From: Viola odorata
Lineage: Eukaryota > Streptophyta > Magnoliopsida > Malpighiales > Violaceae
Length of the DNA stretch: 64,000 nucleotides
Reading direction: 5' to 3'
NCBI GenBank assembly: GCA_963691705.1
Contig: OY829540.1
Span: 70,108,367-70,172,366, forward strand
Under the pieces are notes generated by a model. That model made no database searches, was not told where the DNA came from, and was given only the letters and a program-made list of their open reading frames with translations. This document shows positions 35,451 through 46,245 of this stretch, piece by piece. Position 1 is the first letter of the stretch. Every line of letters begins with the position of its first letter. A program made the translations under genes and the position numbers.

Positions 35451-36147
35451 TGCTGTGGTGGATACGTGTGAGAGTGAGTGTGCGGCAGAGAGTGGAAGTT
35501 GGACGGAGTTTTGTAGGTCTCTGTGGTGGTTGGTTGGTGACGTGGTTTGGTTTGTCGTTTTAGATTAGATTTAAGAGGCAGGTGTTCTGCTTTGTCGTTT
35601 CGAATGTCGATGATATATCATTTCTCCATTCTTTTAACCAAATATGCTGCGGGTTTTAGGGCCTGGAGCAAAATGAAGCTGCACTCAAAACTCAGGAACT
35701 GAAAAATACTAAGTTTGGCCATTAAAAACCACGTCTACTAAAAATCGAAAGGAGTAGCAATTACTAAACCTAATAATCACATTTGAGCATAACATTGTTG
35801 ATTTAAAATAAACAATTAATGTATAATATAAACATTATTGAAAGTAGTAAAATTGGCTTTAGTTGAAACCTTCTTGTCAAATTCGGAATTTCGAACTTCC
35901 AATCCGAACTTTTATCGGAATGAAATGGAATGGAATGAGCATTTTGTAATTATGAAATCACTGATGAAGGTATGTGCTTTTGAAGGAGATGGTAAGAATC
36001 TTATGGGTATAAGTTCAAACAGCAAGCAATGATATAACCTCAAATGATGCAAGTATAGTCCTTCAACACAATTTTTCATTACAGGAAAAGATGATCTATA
36101 GGAGCATGCTCAAGCATAGAATCAATGTTTGTATTCACATCTGTATT
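35451..36147. other. Spacer between HPR2 copies 2 and 3
   Basis: Promoter of copy 2 (just above 35450), some AT-rich DNA, and 3' untranslated DNA of copy 3. The stretch near 36020-36060 resembles the 3' region of copy 2 near 33100-33150 (cagcaagcaatgatac...cctt), so the duplicated unit includes 3' flank. Confidence 0.5.
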
Positions 36148-38812
36148 TCACACAACAGGAGTTAATAGCGGCTTGTTCAAAAAATGTGCTTCCAAGTTGC
36201 CAATAACAAGGTCAGCCATTTCTTTCCTAGTTTCCTCTGTGCCACTTGCAACGTGAGGCAATAAAACTACATTTTCAAGTCCAAACAGCTTCTCGGGTAT
36301 GTGGGGTTCGTTTTCAAACACATCTAGGCCAGCACCACCCAACCGGCCTTCAACCAGTGCAGACACTAACTCTGGTTCATCAACATGAGGACCCCTACCA
36401 ATGTTGATGAGTACACCCTTCGCCCCCAGTGCATCAATTACTTCACGGTTTATAATATGTCGGGTTTCTTCAGTTAGAGGGCAAGCAACAACAAGGATGT
36501 CACAGTTGGCAGCCAGTTCAATAACAGTGGGATAGTATTTGTACTTTACATCCGTTTTTTCTGTACGAGAAAAGTAGCTGATGGGGCATTTAAATGCTTC
36601 AGCCCTCTTGGCAATTGCCGTGCCGATCCTTCCCAATCCAATAATGCCAACTGTCTTACCAGTGAACTGAAACAACAAAACAACCATAAGTTCAGAGAAC
36701 ATGAAACAAAACCATCAACTTTTAGTTCATTAATCTAGCAAGTAACTGAATGGATCACTGCATCCTCAAGAATTAGAGTTGATGAACTAAACTACCCATG
36801 TGGACTGTACTTAATTGCTTGATAAAGCTTATACAAGTCTTTGAGATGATGCTCAAATGGTTCGATACTTTCTGTACGGTACATGCTTAGGAAAGCAAGA
36901 ATTAAGCAAAGAGAAAGGGAAAAACCTTAGAGCAATGAGATTATAGCTCACTAGTAATTCCTACAAAGTAGAGAGGGAAAAGTTTCGAGTTCGACCCTCA
37001 TTGTCTACATTCCTATCTATGCCCAGAAAAAAAGGAGGAAAAAACTTGTAAGCTATTGCTGGAGGGGTAAAGTAAGGAAATGAAGCAGAATGATCACTGT
37101 TAGTTTGTTTGAAAACTAGAAGTCCTTTTATCAGGAGAGGAGCAGGGAATGACATTCTCACATATTAGAATGAAAATGTGTTACGTTACAGAATTTGTTT
37201 CGCATATGCCATTAGGAAGAGATTGACGGCAATATAAGACAAGGAGGCATAAAAAGCATAGAGGAATAGTGTAGCCCAACATCCAAAATAAACACTTCAT
37301 TGCACTATATGACATTGACTAAGATCTAATCATCCCATGAAAAGTTGAGTTAAACTGCTGGAGTAGAAGGAGCCAAATTGCTCTGTTTCCTCCAGCACCA
37401 TTCATATTCATATTCATTTGATGTCTAAAGTGCACTTGCAAGCTAATGGTGCCAAATGCACCACAGAGTCACAGACTCCCTTTCCTAACATTGCAAGAAG
37501 CACGAGAAAGCCTGTTGCATTGTGATTAAAATATTTATGCACGATCAGACGAGTATTATATGATCAACATAGGCTGCAATACAAACGAACTTCTCATCAA
37601 AGTCCCAAAAGCGAAATGTGAAACTAAGGCATATTGTACTCATTCTTCCTTTAAGTGGTGATGGAATTTATTAAAAGCTGTAACCAGTAGTGGAGGAAAT
37701 AAGGAGCTTTATGTTTAGAGAAAGTGCTACTGTATGCCCAAGGGCACTCTATAGAAGTGCTTATTACTTTTAAAGTTTTTCATCACAATTGCCACCTTAA
37801 CAATTGCACCTTAACACCACTACAACTTTCAAGACATCTTAACAATTTCCCCTTGAGGGCACTCTAGCAGTCTCCATTGTTTAGTAGGCGCTAATTTCTC
37901 GACAATCCAACTTAAGACCAAAACTAAGATTTAACCTCAACTTCTTAATAATTAGCCATTCCACAAGCCTAGTTGATGTAGAGAATCCATCCTATCAAAC
38001 AAAAAATCGACCAGAATACTTCTTAGTGAATCACCAATCAGGAACAAAAATCATTCCTAATAGGTCTACTCTGCAAATAGTTAGGAACCAAGTGAAAAAC
38101 AAACAACATTCTGTCGTATTTTGAGCCTCTATTAAACATCTACTCAATGCCAACCAAATTAATCTTTATAAAAGATATAGATTCACTAAAATGAAACCAA
38201 AGCCTAGTTCACACAATAAGTTATATGATTAACAATCTTGTAACAACCTAATCTCCAAGTCAAGTACCCTACCTCAAATAGAAAAACTAATAATAACACC
38301 AACAAAGAAATTCACCAGATTTTAGAGAAATCAAAGGAAATAACTAAAAGACCCAGAATCAAAACGACAGTGAGAAGCCACCAAACCTTAGTAGTGAGCT
38401 TGTAATCGCCCTTCTTCCAGAGTCCACTCCTCACATACCGATCACTCTCACACAGCCTCCTCAACACGGCCAACATCAAGCCAATAGCCAAATCCGCCAC
38501 ATCATCGGTCAACACATCGGGAGTGTTAGTGACCCGTATACCCTTTTCTCTGCACTTAGCCAAATCAATCTTGTCGAGTCCCACACTGTAACTCGCCACG
38601 ATTTCCAAATTGGGCAACTTGTCAATTAGCTCTGCGTCGGCCCCGGCGACGAAGTTTCCCACAACAGCTCGGATGGATGATTTGTGGGCGGCTAAGAACT
38701 GGGATTTGTCAGGGACAGAAGCAAGCTTGTAGAGATTGAAACGCTTCTCGAGCTGCTCGAGAAGGTAAGGATAGGTTGGTGGGCAAGTCATGAGAACGCC
38801 GATGGATTCCAT
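36148..38812 (-). CDS. HPR2: HPR2-type hydroxypyruvate/hydroxyphenylpyruvate reductase (copy 3)
   Basis: Predicted 314-residue enzyme. Exons 38387-38812 and 36148-36666, intron 1720 bases. The sequence keeps the cofactor loop [16 protein letters not shown] and FSRTEKT, Arg233, Glu262 and His280, with PHVASGTEE where copy 2 has [10 protein letters not shown]-terminus [20 protein letters not shown]. Along with copy 2 it forms a young tandem pair; with copy 1 a three-member HPR2 family in about 16 kb. Its intron includes a short stretch near 36935-37020 with a tRNA-B-box-like word (gagttcgaccc), possibly a SINE relic. Confidence 0.93.
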
Positions 38813-39488
38813 GGCTGTGGTGGTTGATGACTGTGAGTTTGCGGCAGAGAGAGTGGAAGTTGGCCGGAGTTTCGTATGCGAGGTGGTTGGTGACGTGTTT
38901 AGGTGTGTCGTTTTGGAGAAGGAGGCAGCCAGACAGGTGAGGTGGAGAATCTCTGGATGATATCATTTTCGGTTTTTGATTTTTCAGATAATTGGGTAAT
39001 TTTGAACATTTTTCACTCTACAACTTTTTAGACTTTTGTACCGTATTCTCGGTGTGCATATGGTTGAAAATTGGGATACTGTTTCTGCCTTCCGGGTTAT
39101 TTGCAAAGCATTTGTTTGACCCTTCAAAAATTAGAAAGCTCCCGTAAAAATAAAATAAAATAAAAACTAATCCACAGTTTTTTTTTTTTTTTGTTATTAG
39201 AAAATTTGTAATACACCTCATATACCCCTAAACATGCACCCCACGTTCAACCTAACACCATCCATGACACAACAGGAAAAAGAGAGAAGAAAAGACCCAA
39301 CACCGAATTTAGAACATCATTTGGCATTGAGAGCGCCTAGCTTCTCCTTTTTCTTCTTCCCTCTCCTTTGCCTCTTGTCATATGCAAACGGCAAGAGGTT
39401 AATCCAAACATATTTTCTTCCATAGCTTTCTCTTTTTCCAATAGGTGCTTGTTGTTGCTGTTGTTGTTCGTTGCACGAAAACGTCACA
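38813..39488. other. Divergent upstream region of HPR2 copy 3 and ROPGEF
   Basis: About 676 bases serve two genes transcribed away from each other, so both promoters lie here. A T-run occurs at 39178-39192. No further feature. Confidence 0.5.
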
Positions 39489-41795
39489 ATGGTTCGAGCA
39501 CTTGAACAAGAACAGGAAAGTTATAGGTCTAGATTGTTTCATTTCAAAGGGATGTATGAGACTGCAGGTGTTAAACACGTGAAGAGCGCGAGCATGGACG
39601 ATGTTGCTGCCATGGCAGAGCCTTCCCATGAAGATAGAGCATCATCAAGAAGCCAGGGATCAAGACCTTTAAATGAACAATCATTGGAGAATCAACAGAT
39701 AGGAAGTGCGCTTAATAAGAACGATAAGGCTCCTAAGTCCAGATTGGCCAAAGATGAAGGTGCTGCCAAAGAGAAACTGCAAGCTGGCAAGTTCAATACG
39801 CTTTCATTTGATTGTTAATTCTTCTTGTCTGCATAAATTTTGTGTTTTCAATTTGATTTGAATCTCATTTTGTGCTCATGATTGATTCAGAAATGGAACA
39901 GATGAAGGAAAGGTTTGCTAAATTGCTGCTTGGTGAGGACATGTCTGGTGGAGGAAAGGGTGTTTCTTCTGCTCTTGCATTGTCTAATGCCATCACAAAC
40001 CTTGCAGGTACGTATTTGTCCGTGTCTTACCTTTTTCCTAGAAATCATTAGTAGGAAATGTGTCCTCCTCGTGGATTCTGATGCAAAAGATGATTATGAT
40101 AAATGTAGTGTTCCTTTTATGATGATTTCATTTGTTTCTGGTTTTTGTTTTCCATCTTGTTTGCAGCTTCTGTCTTTGGTGAACAATCGCGCCTAGAGCC
40201 GATGTCACCAGAAAGGAAAGCAAGGTGGAGAAAAGAGATAGATTTGCTTCTATCAGTAACTGACTACATTGTTGAATTCGTTCCTTCTCAGCAGAAACAA
40301 AAGGATGGATCCAATATGGAGGTAAGTAATAAAAGGTTTTCAGTTTCAGCAATTTTGGATCTCTAATGATAACAATTATTGATGATGGTGATATCTATCT
40401 AAACATCCGTCTTTGGATGTCACAGATAATGACGACACACCAAAGGACAGATCTTCATATGAACATCCCCGCTCTGCGCAAGCTTGACGCAATGCTCATA
40501 GTAAGAAGATGAGAGCTTGTGCTTTCTGGGTTTTCATTTGAACAGAAGGAACAAAAAGAGATTCTAATACCCTTTAAAATTCTTATAATATTCAGGATAC
40601 CCTAGATAACTTCAAAGACCAAAATGAATTCACCTATGTTTCAAGTAATGCTGCTGATTCAGAAAAAGGAAATGCTAAGAGAAAAGACGATAAATGGTGG
40701 CTACCTACTGTTAGGGTTCCTCCAAATGGTCTATCAGAAATGTCCAGGAAATTTCTGCAGTACCAAAAGGATTGCGTTAACCAAGTCCTGAAAGCCGCAA
40801 TGGCGATAAATGCTCAAGTTCTATCAGAAATGGAGATCCCCGAAAACTACATAGAATCTCTCCCCAAGGTAGTTAAACAGAAAGCAAAAGACACAAGTCT
40901 GACAAATCTCAAGTTACTTTGCCTCTATTCTAAATACATTTTTGTTTATTGTGCTCTAACAGAATGGGAGGGCCAGCCTAGGAGACTCGATTTATAGGAG
41001 CATTACAGTTGATTTCTTTGATCCTGACCAATTTCTTGCCACCATGGACTTGTCATCAGAGCATAAAATCCTTGACCTCAAGAACAGGATTGAGGCCTCT
41101 ATAGTGATTTGGCAGAGAAAGATGAATCAGAAAGATAGTAAATCAACGTGGGGCTCTGCTGTAAGTTTGGAGAAGAGAGAACTGTTTGAAGAGAGAGCAG
41201 AAACCATTTTGCTCATTCTCAAGCACCGGTTTCCCGGAACTCCTCAATCTTCTCTAGACATAAGCAAGATTCAATTCAATCGGGTAAGAATTCATTTTCT
41301 CTGTTCCTAATTCTACTTCCTATTACATTTGGAGCTAAATTCTAGATTGAACTTTCTAATCGCTTCTTCGTCTTGGCCTAACAGGATGTAGGGCAGGCTA
41401 TCTTGGAAAGCTATTCAAGAATTCTAGAAAGCTTGGCCTTTACAGTCATTTCAAGGATTGAAGATGTGCTATCTTCAGATTATGTCACTCAAAACCCATC
41501 ACAGGCAGGCAATAAGAGAAATCCTTTCAAGGACACACCACAAGTAACAACGACACCAACGAAAGAAGAGGGTGAATGGAACGTGAATATGACAGATTCA
41601 AACGGTTCAATGACACTTTCTGATTTTATGGGTTGGAGTTTGGAAAACGATAAAGACCCATTTGCAGCTTCAGATGAATTAATGAAAGATGATGGTAAGC
41701 TACCACAGAAAGACAAAGTTTGCAACATAGTGACCAACAAGAAGTCCTATCTTGAAAATTTAGGAGGATTAAGAAGCCCAACAGCACGCCATTGA
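39489..41795 (+). CDS. ROPGEF: RHO of plants guanine nucleotide exchange factor (ROPGEF)
   Basis: Predicted 549-residue PRONE-domain protein that activates ROP GTPases at the plasma membrane in polar growth and signalling. Exons: 39489-39786, 39891-40007, 40167-40321, 40426-40500, 40596-40868, 40963-41283, 41385-41795. The variable N-terminus is followed by the PRONE domain (about residues 99-460): [97 protein letters not shown] and a helical end with [20 protein letters not shown]. The C-terminal tail is divergent, as in the family. The first intron uses a GC donor (39787 GCAAGT); any nearby GT donor gives a stop. Position next to PsaH and HPR2 suggests the ROPGEF11/12/13 branch. Confidence 0.93.
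39787..39890 (+). other. GC-AG intron in ROPGEF
   Basis: The exon ends CAAGCTG and the intron opens GCAAGT. Joining to 39891 gives Leu-Gln-Ala-Glu-Met-Glu-Gln-Met-Lys, the expected entry into the PRONE domain. The only close GT (gttcaa, 39791) shifts the frame into a stop within the next exon. Confidence 0.82.
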
Positions 41796-42383
41796 GAAGA
41801 CAGCATAGCGAGGAAGAAGGGGAAGCTAAAACCAACGAATTATAATGGTAGAAGAGAAAGCACAGGAGCAGAGAGGTATAAAGATGGAGAAAGCCTGCAC
41901 TTTAAACAATCTTACTGGTCTTTTTGTCTTATGAATCACTTATTTTCATTACATTCCTTCCATTTGTATGTATATAGGGAAGAATGAATATAGGTATGAA
42001 ACTTTTGTATTCGCGGCGTTTCAGCCATTCTTCATTTGTATAACAAGTGGATTAGTAGTTTGTTAGGCATTTAAAGATGATTTTGCTCGACTCTACTATG
42101 AGCACAGTATATTCTTCTTTTAGTTTCTTCCAACAATTGCAGAGGTTCTGAGAGATGCAGAATTTAACTAATCCTACTATAATAACATCAATTACTACAT
42201 AGAAGCAAGCAGGATTCACACAATACAGAGAATTTATAAAGTATCATTTCCCAGTTACGAATATCAATGAATGAACAACCATGGGGTCTTAAGTAGGATT
42301 TGTAAGAACTTACAAGATATTAAAAGTTGAAAGAAGCTAAATACAATGGACATGTTAAGAGAAGAGGAGTATCCAAAGATAAT
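41796..42383. other. Convergent 3' region of ROPGEF and PsaH
   Basis: 3' untranslated DNA of the two convergent genes. No extra feature. Confidence 0.5.
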
Positions 42384-43024
42384 TTAGATCTTGCCTCGTG
42401 GCCCGAGCTTTGGTGGGAGTTGTGGGCCCTTCTTGATCGGTAGAATGTCACCGGAAGCTGTAGCGCTGAAGTAAGCTAGGGTGGAGCCACCTCCCAGGAT
42501 CAAGAACTTGAGCAACAATCCTCTCTTGGTGAATGGAGCTGCAAATGTTTCAAAGAACTTGCTCTGCAGTTTCACAAATGCAGAATATAAGTTATTTATT
42601 AGGGTTCTGTAACAATTCATCCCAATCTTCATCTTATCATTGAATTGAAAATGACAAATGTACCTGAAGAGAGTTGTATGGTGATGGTGAATCAGATCCA
42701 TACAAGTCCCACTGTCCAGTGGTGTTACCCAAATCCTCCAAATCAAAGTACACACTCTTGTCACCATATTTTGCCACAACAGCACCACTCCTGCATCCGA
42801 AAATCCACACTTTTTTTAAAAACCAACTCTTGCTGAGCATATAAAACCGGCCCAAGAAGATAAATATACAAAAGAAAGATGCAATTTTGATAAAACCTGA
42901 CGCTTTTGGGTCTCATTGTCTGGCGAGAAGGCTTGATGTTGAGCTTCGTTCCACTCAGGGAGCTGCCGCCGAGGCCCTTGATGGTGGCGGGTTGAACTGC
43001 AGCAAAAGTTGCAAGAGATGCCAT
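42384..43024 (-). CDS. PSAH: Photosystem I reaction centre subunit VI (PsaH), chloroplast
   Basis: Predicted 144-residue precursor of PsaH, a small membrane subunit of photosystem I that helps dock LHCII during state transitions. Exons 42897-43024, 42664-42790, 42384-42563. A Ser/Ala/basic transit peptide covers about residues 1-48 ([20 protein letters not shown]). The mature protein starts near [20 protein letters not shown], with [20 protein letters not shown] and a membrane helix ([19 protein letters not shown]). It ends [14 protein letters not shown]. Length and ends match the family. Two G-boxes and a CCAAT palindrome lie just upstream, fitting light control. Confidence 0.95.
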
Positions 43025-43130
43025 GGTCTTACTTGTGACTGGTTCCTGGCAAAACTTGGTTCTGCTTTTTTCTCTTTTTCCTGGAGTTGGAGAGAGTTGG
43101 TTTTGATCTTTTGCGAGGATCTTACAAGGA

Positions 43131-43215
43131 CACGTGTCAAAACGGGATTTTCCTTGGGAGATATGGAGAGTCATTTACCAAATGCCACGTGGATTTTTGT
43201 TGGATTGGCCAATCC
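43131..43215 (-). promoter_or_regulatory. G-box pair and CCAAT palindrome upstream of PsaH
   Basis: CACGTG occurs at 43131-43136 (as ACACGTGT) and at 43186-43191 (as CCACGTGG), about 110 and 165 bases above the PsaH start codon. A palindrome GGATTGGCCAATCC at 43202-43215 gives CCAAT on both strands. G-boxes bind bZIP/bHLH factors used by light-regulated photosynthesis genes. I see no good TATA box between them and the gene, which is common in photosystem genes. Confidence 0.6.
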
Positions 43216-44341
43216 ATTTTGTGATCTCACTTCACACCACAGAGTACAAACTACACGACGGACATGGAAACTGAGACTTCATTTTTTATGCAGTCTATTA
43301 ATTTCTGTATTTTCCTTAAATAATGGGGAGTAACAAAAATTTAATTAACAAATATGATTCTGTTCAATTTGCCTTTAACAATCTTCTGACAATTGATCTA
43401 CCGGGTTCATTCTTTCTTTAACTTTGATGATGGAAGAATTTATTTTTCCAGTGCGACAATTTTGTAATTACAATTCGAATGATATTAAACTCTTGAATTT
43501 ATCTCGTACCTGTAAATTTCAAAAAATTTGGTACATAAATTTCAATAGGAGTTATTTTTTAATGTAGTACTATATATGTTTTTGGAATTAATTTCTATGT
43601 AAATTTAGTATCAACTTGAATTAAGAGAGTTTCATGGTCTTTTTGGACGAATTCTTGTCATTTGTTGTAGAAATTTACTTGAGCTTTACAAAGATAAGAA
43701 ACATATGGTCTGAAAATTTTAAGATCGTCGACTAACTAGGCTGAAGTTGTAAATTAAAAATCATTTGGTTTGCATTTAGTAATTTAGTAGAATTATTATT
43801 AATTAAATTAATAATTAATTTTTAGGTTTTTAATTTTTTATTTAGAATTATATTTTTTATTAACGCACTTTTATCAAATATATTGCTATCATCAACCTTA
43901 AATTACATATTTTCTTTTTTATTTACATTAATATTATTTGAAGAAACAGGCCCTCCTCCAATCAAAACAACATGTTACTTATTAAGTACCTATGATTATT
44001 TTAAAATAGTTGTATTTCTTAAATTGTTAGAGGAGAAGAATTATAGAGATGAACTTTTTTTAATGGTGGAAAATGACCGAGAAATCAGGTTTCTAGATCT
44101 AAAATATTGGACGAGGATGAGTGATTGGTCGTTATTTTCATATTTAAATTCTGGCAAATTGATGATGAAAACTATGTAAACTATGACAATTTTCCTACTT
44201 GTGCAGATAATAATGGAGGCGGGAAGAATGGGAGAAATGCCAGTTTTAGAGTTTGTACCAGACAGACAGGCGAGCAATTTTGGCTGCAGACTTGGCTAAG
44301 ATTATCAAGCTAGAGACGTGCTGGGCATGGAGTCACGGAGC
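43216..44341. other. AT-rich intergenic region between PsaH and the hAT element
   Basis: No recognised gene. Open frames here (for example near 43883-44179) are AT-rich and do not look like known proteins. The last 150 bases form the left flank of the hAT insertion. Confidence 0.4.
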
Positions 44342-46245
44342 TAGGGTTGTTCATCGGTTATTGGTAACGGAATTTCCGAAATTCCGAAACCGAAATTTCG
44401 CTTGTTCGGTTCGGTTATTTCGGTTTCTGTTATTTCGGTTTCGGTTTTCGAAAAACCAAAATTTTATTCGGTTCGGTTTCGGAAAGGGATGGGTTGAAGT
44501 TCGGTTAACCGAACTAACCGAACTTCTTATACACAGCACGACGCCGTTTTATCTTTCATAGGCAACAAACACTTACACACGACACACGGTGTCCCTCTCC
44601 CAAACGAAACCCTACCTCCTCAAACTCAAACCCTCTCCCTCTCCCAAACGAACCCCCCTCGCTCAGTCCGTCTCCCTCTCCCAAACGAAACCCACTCGCA
44701 GCGCTCAGTCCGTCTCCCTCTCCCAAACGAAACCCAGTCACCCCTAGTCACCTCTCTCACTCGATTTCACTCTCCGAGTCCGATCACCCACTGCCTCCTC
44801 CTCCACCAGCAGCTAGCAGCTACCCACTTGCTCTCCTCTCTTTCCATCTCGGCATCTCCTTTCCTTTCCATCAGTTATTTCGGTAAGTTTTTGGTGCTCT
44901 CCTCTCTTTCCATACTTAATACCTAATTTCACCGAAAACCTAATAATAGTTAATACTGAAATTAGTGGTTTTTGGTGTGTATTTTTGGCTTTTTGGTTAA
45001 TTGATGGGTTCTGCTGCTCATTTCCGTGAATTTGGCATCATTTCATACTGTAATATGTACTAATGATCATGTTGGTATTCTACATTTGGGTTTTCTTTGA
45101 TTTCTGATATTATCTCCATGCTGTTAGGTTATCTGCCTATTTAATGTTGTCGTTTGATGGTGTTTTCAGATAACCTGCTATGTGAATTCGTAGCACTCCA
45201 TATGTTTGGTTCTTGTTCAATGAAAACTTTTGTACCCTTTTAGTTTTCCTAACTTTTTCTGTAACATGCTACTGGATGGCAATGGCATTGGCATTGGCTG
45301 GTGGAGAGTGTGAATCAGTTGTGATACTTGCTATATTCTTCTTCTTGTTGTTTGTGTTTTTGTATGTTTTTTGATTTTGTGATCGTTCACTGTTCTGAAG
45401 TTATTAAATGTATAAGAATGATCAATTAAATTTATAGTATGAATCACGAATGTTTTAGTGCTGGATGTTTGCATATCTGTCTTTATATGTTAGATATTTC
45501 AATTACTTATTTAGTTGGTTTTTGTTTCAGCTTTTATCCGATTCCAAATGGAGACAGTGACTCCTTCCCAAGAGCAGCTTGTCATTGTCACTACTCCCTC
45601 AGCTTCTACTGCACCCTCAGCTGCTGCTACTACAATCACTGAATTGTGATTTCTGATTTGGAGAACAAGGCAACATATCCATCATCAACATTCAATCAGC
45701 ATTGCTTTCCCATGGTAATTAATACAGTAGCCCCTTTCCTCTCCTTGATGCAATTCATATTTTCCTTTCGCAAAGAAATTGTTACCAAGACCCATCAAGT
45801 GCAAGGCCTCTTTGAATTTGTACGTGTCTCCTTGGTAAAGGAAGAAGATAAGGGACTGTGAAGTTAACCGAAGAACAATTGTCAATTGCTATGTTTATAT
45901 TTTAATTATGGATTGTACTTTTAATGTGTTGTGTAACTTGTGTTTTACTTTTTTTCATGTTGGATTGTATAATTAGATAGTTTTGAATCATTGATTTTGA
46001 TTATGGAGATTGGATGGCTTAATTATGGATTTTGTTTCTTTTTTGCATGAAATTTAAAAAAAACAAGAATGAAAGTTCGGTTATTTCGGAAAAACCGAAC
46101 TTCCGATCTGTTAGGAAGTTCGGTTTTCTGTTTCGGTTAGCAAAACTTCGGTTCGGTTTCGGTTAGCACTTTCAGGTAGTTCGGAAAACCGAATTTCGAA
46201 GTTCGGTTTTCGGTTAACCGAACGGAAAACCGATGAACAACCCTA
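44342..46245 (+). mobile_element. Internally deleted hAT-type transposon, 1904 bp
   Basis: The ends are inverted copies, TAGGGTTGTTCATCGGTT at left and its complement at right. Eight-base target duplications CACGGAGC flank it (44334-44341 and 46246-46253), the hAT size. Both subterminal zones are packed with copies of ttcggtt and related words, likely transposase-binding repeats. Inside are a pyrimidine-rich leader with a repeated ctccctctcccaaacga word (44592-44730), an apparent leader intron (donor gtaagt at about 44884, acceptor tttcag at about 45531), a short open frame, and an AT-rich 3' region. No transposase catalytic region remains. Confidence 0.88.
45548..45649 (+). pseudogene. Remnant leader of a hAT transposase
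   Basis: A 33-codon open frame begins 12-20 bases after a good acceptor (ttgtttcag) inside the hAT element and reads METVTPSQEQLVIV, then a Ser/Thr/Ala-rich stretch, then stop. I infer it is the N-terminal end of a BED-zinc-finger hAT transposase, the rest removed by internal deletion, because it sits where such a gene should start between leader intron and 3' region. The sequence itself is too short for firm family assignment. Confidence 0.45.

Noticed and set aside
42887..43333. 148-codon plus-strand frame over PsaH start and promoter
   Set aside because: Antisense to PsaH exon 1 and its upstream region; no protein resemblance.
43883..44313. Open frames left of the hAT element as a possible captured gene
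   Set aside because: AT-rich, no motif, and joining across the hAT empty site gives no recognisable protein.
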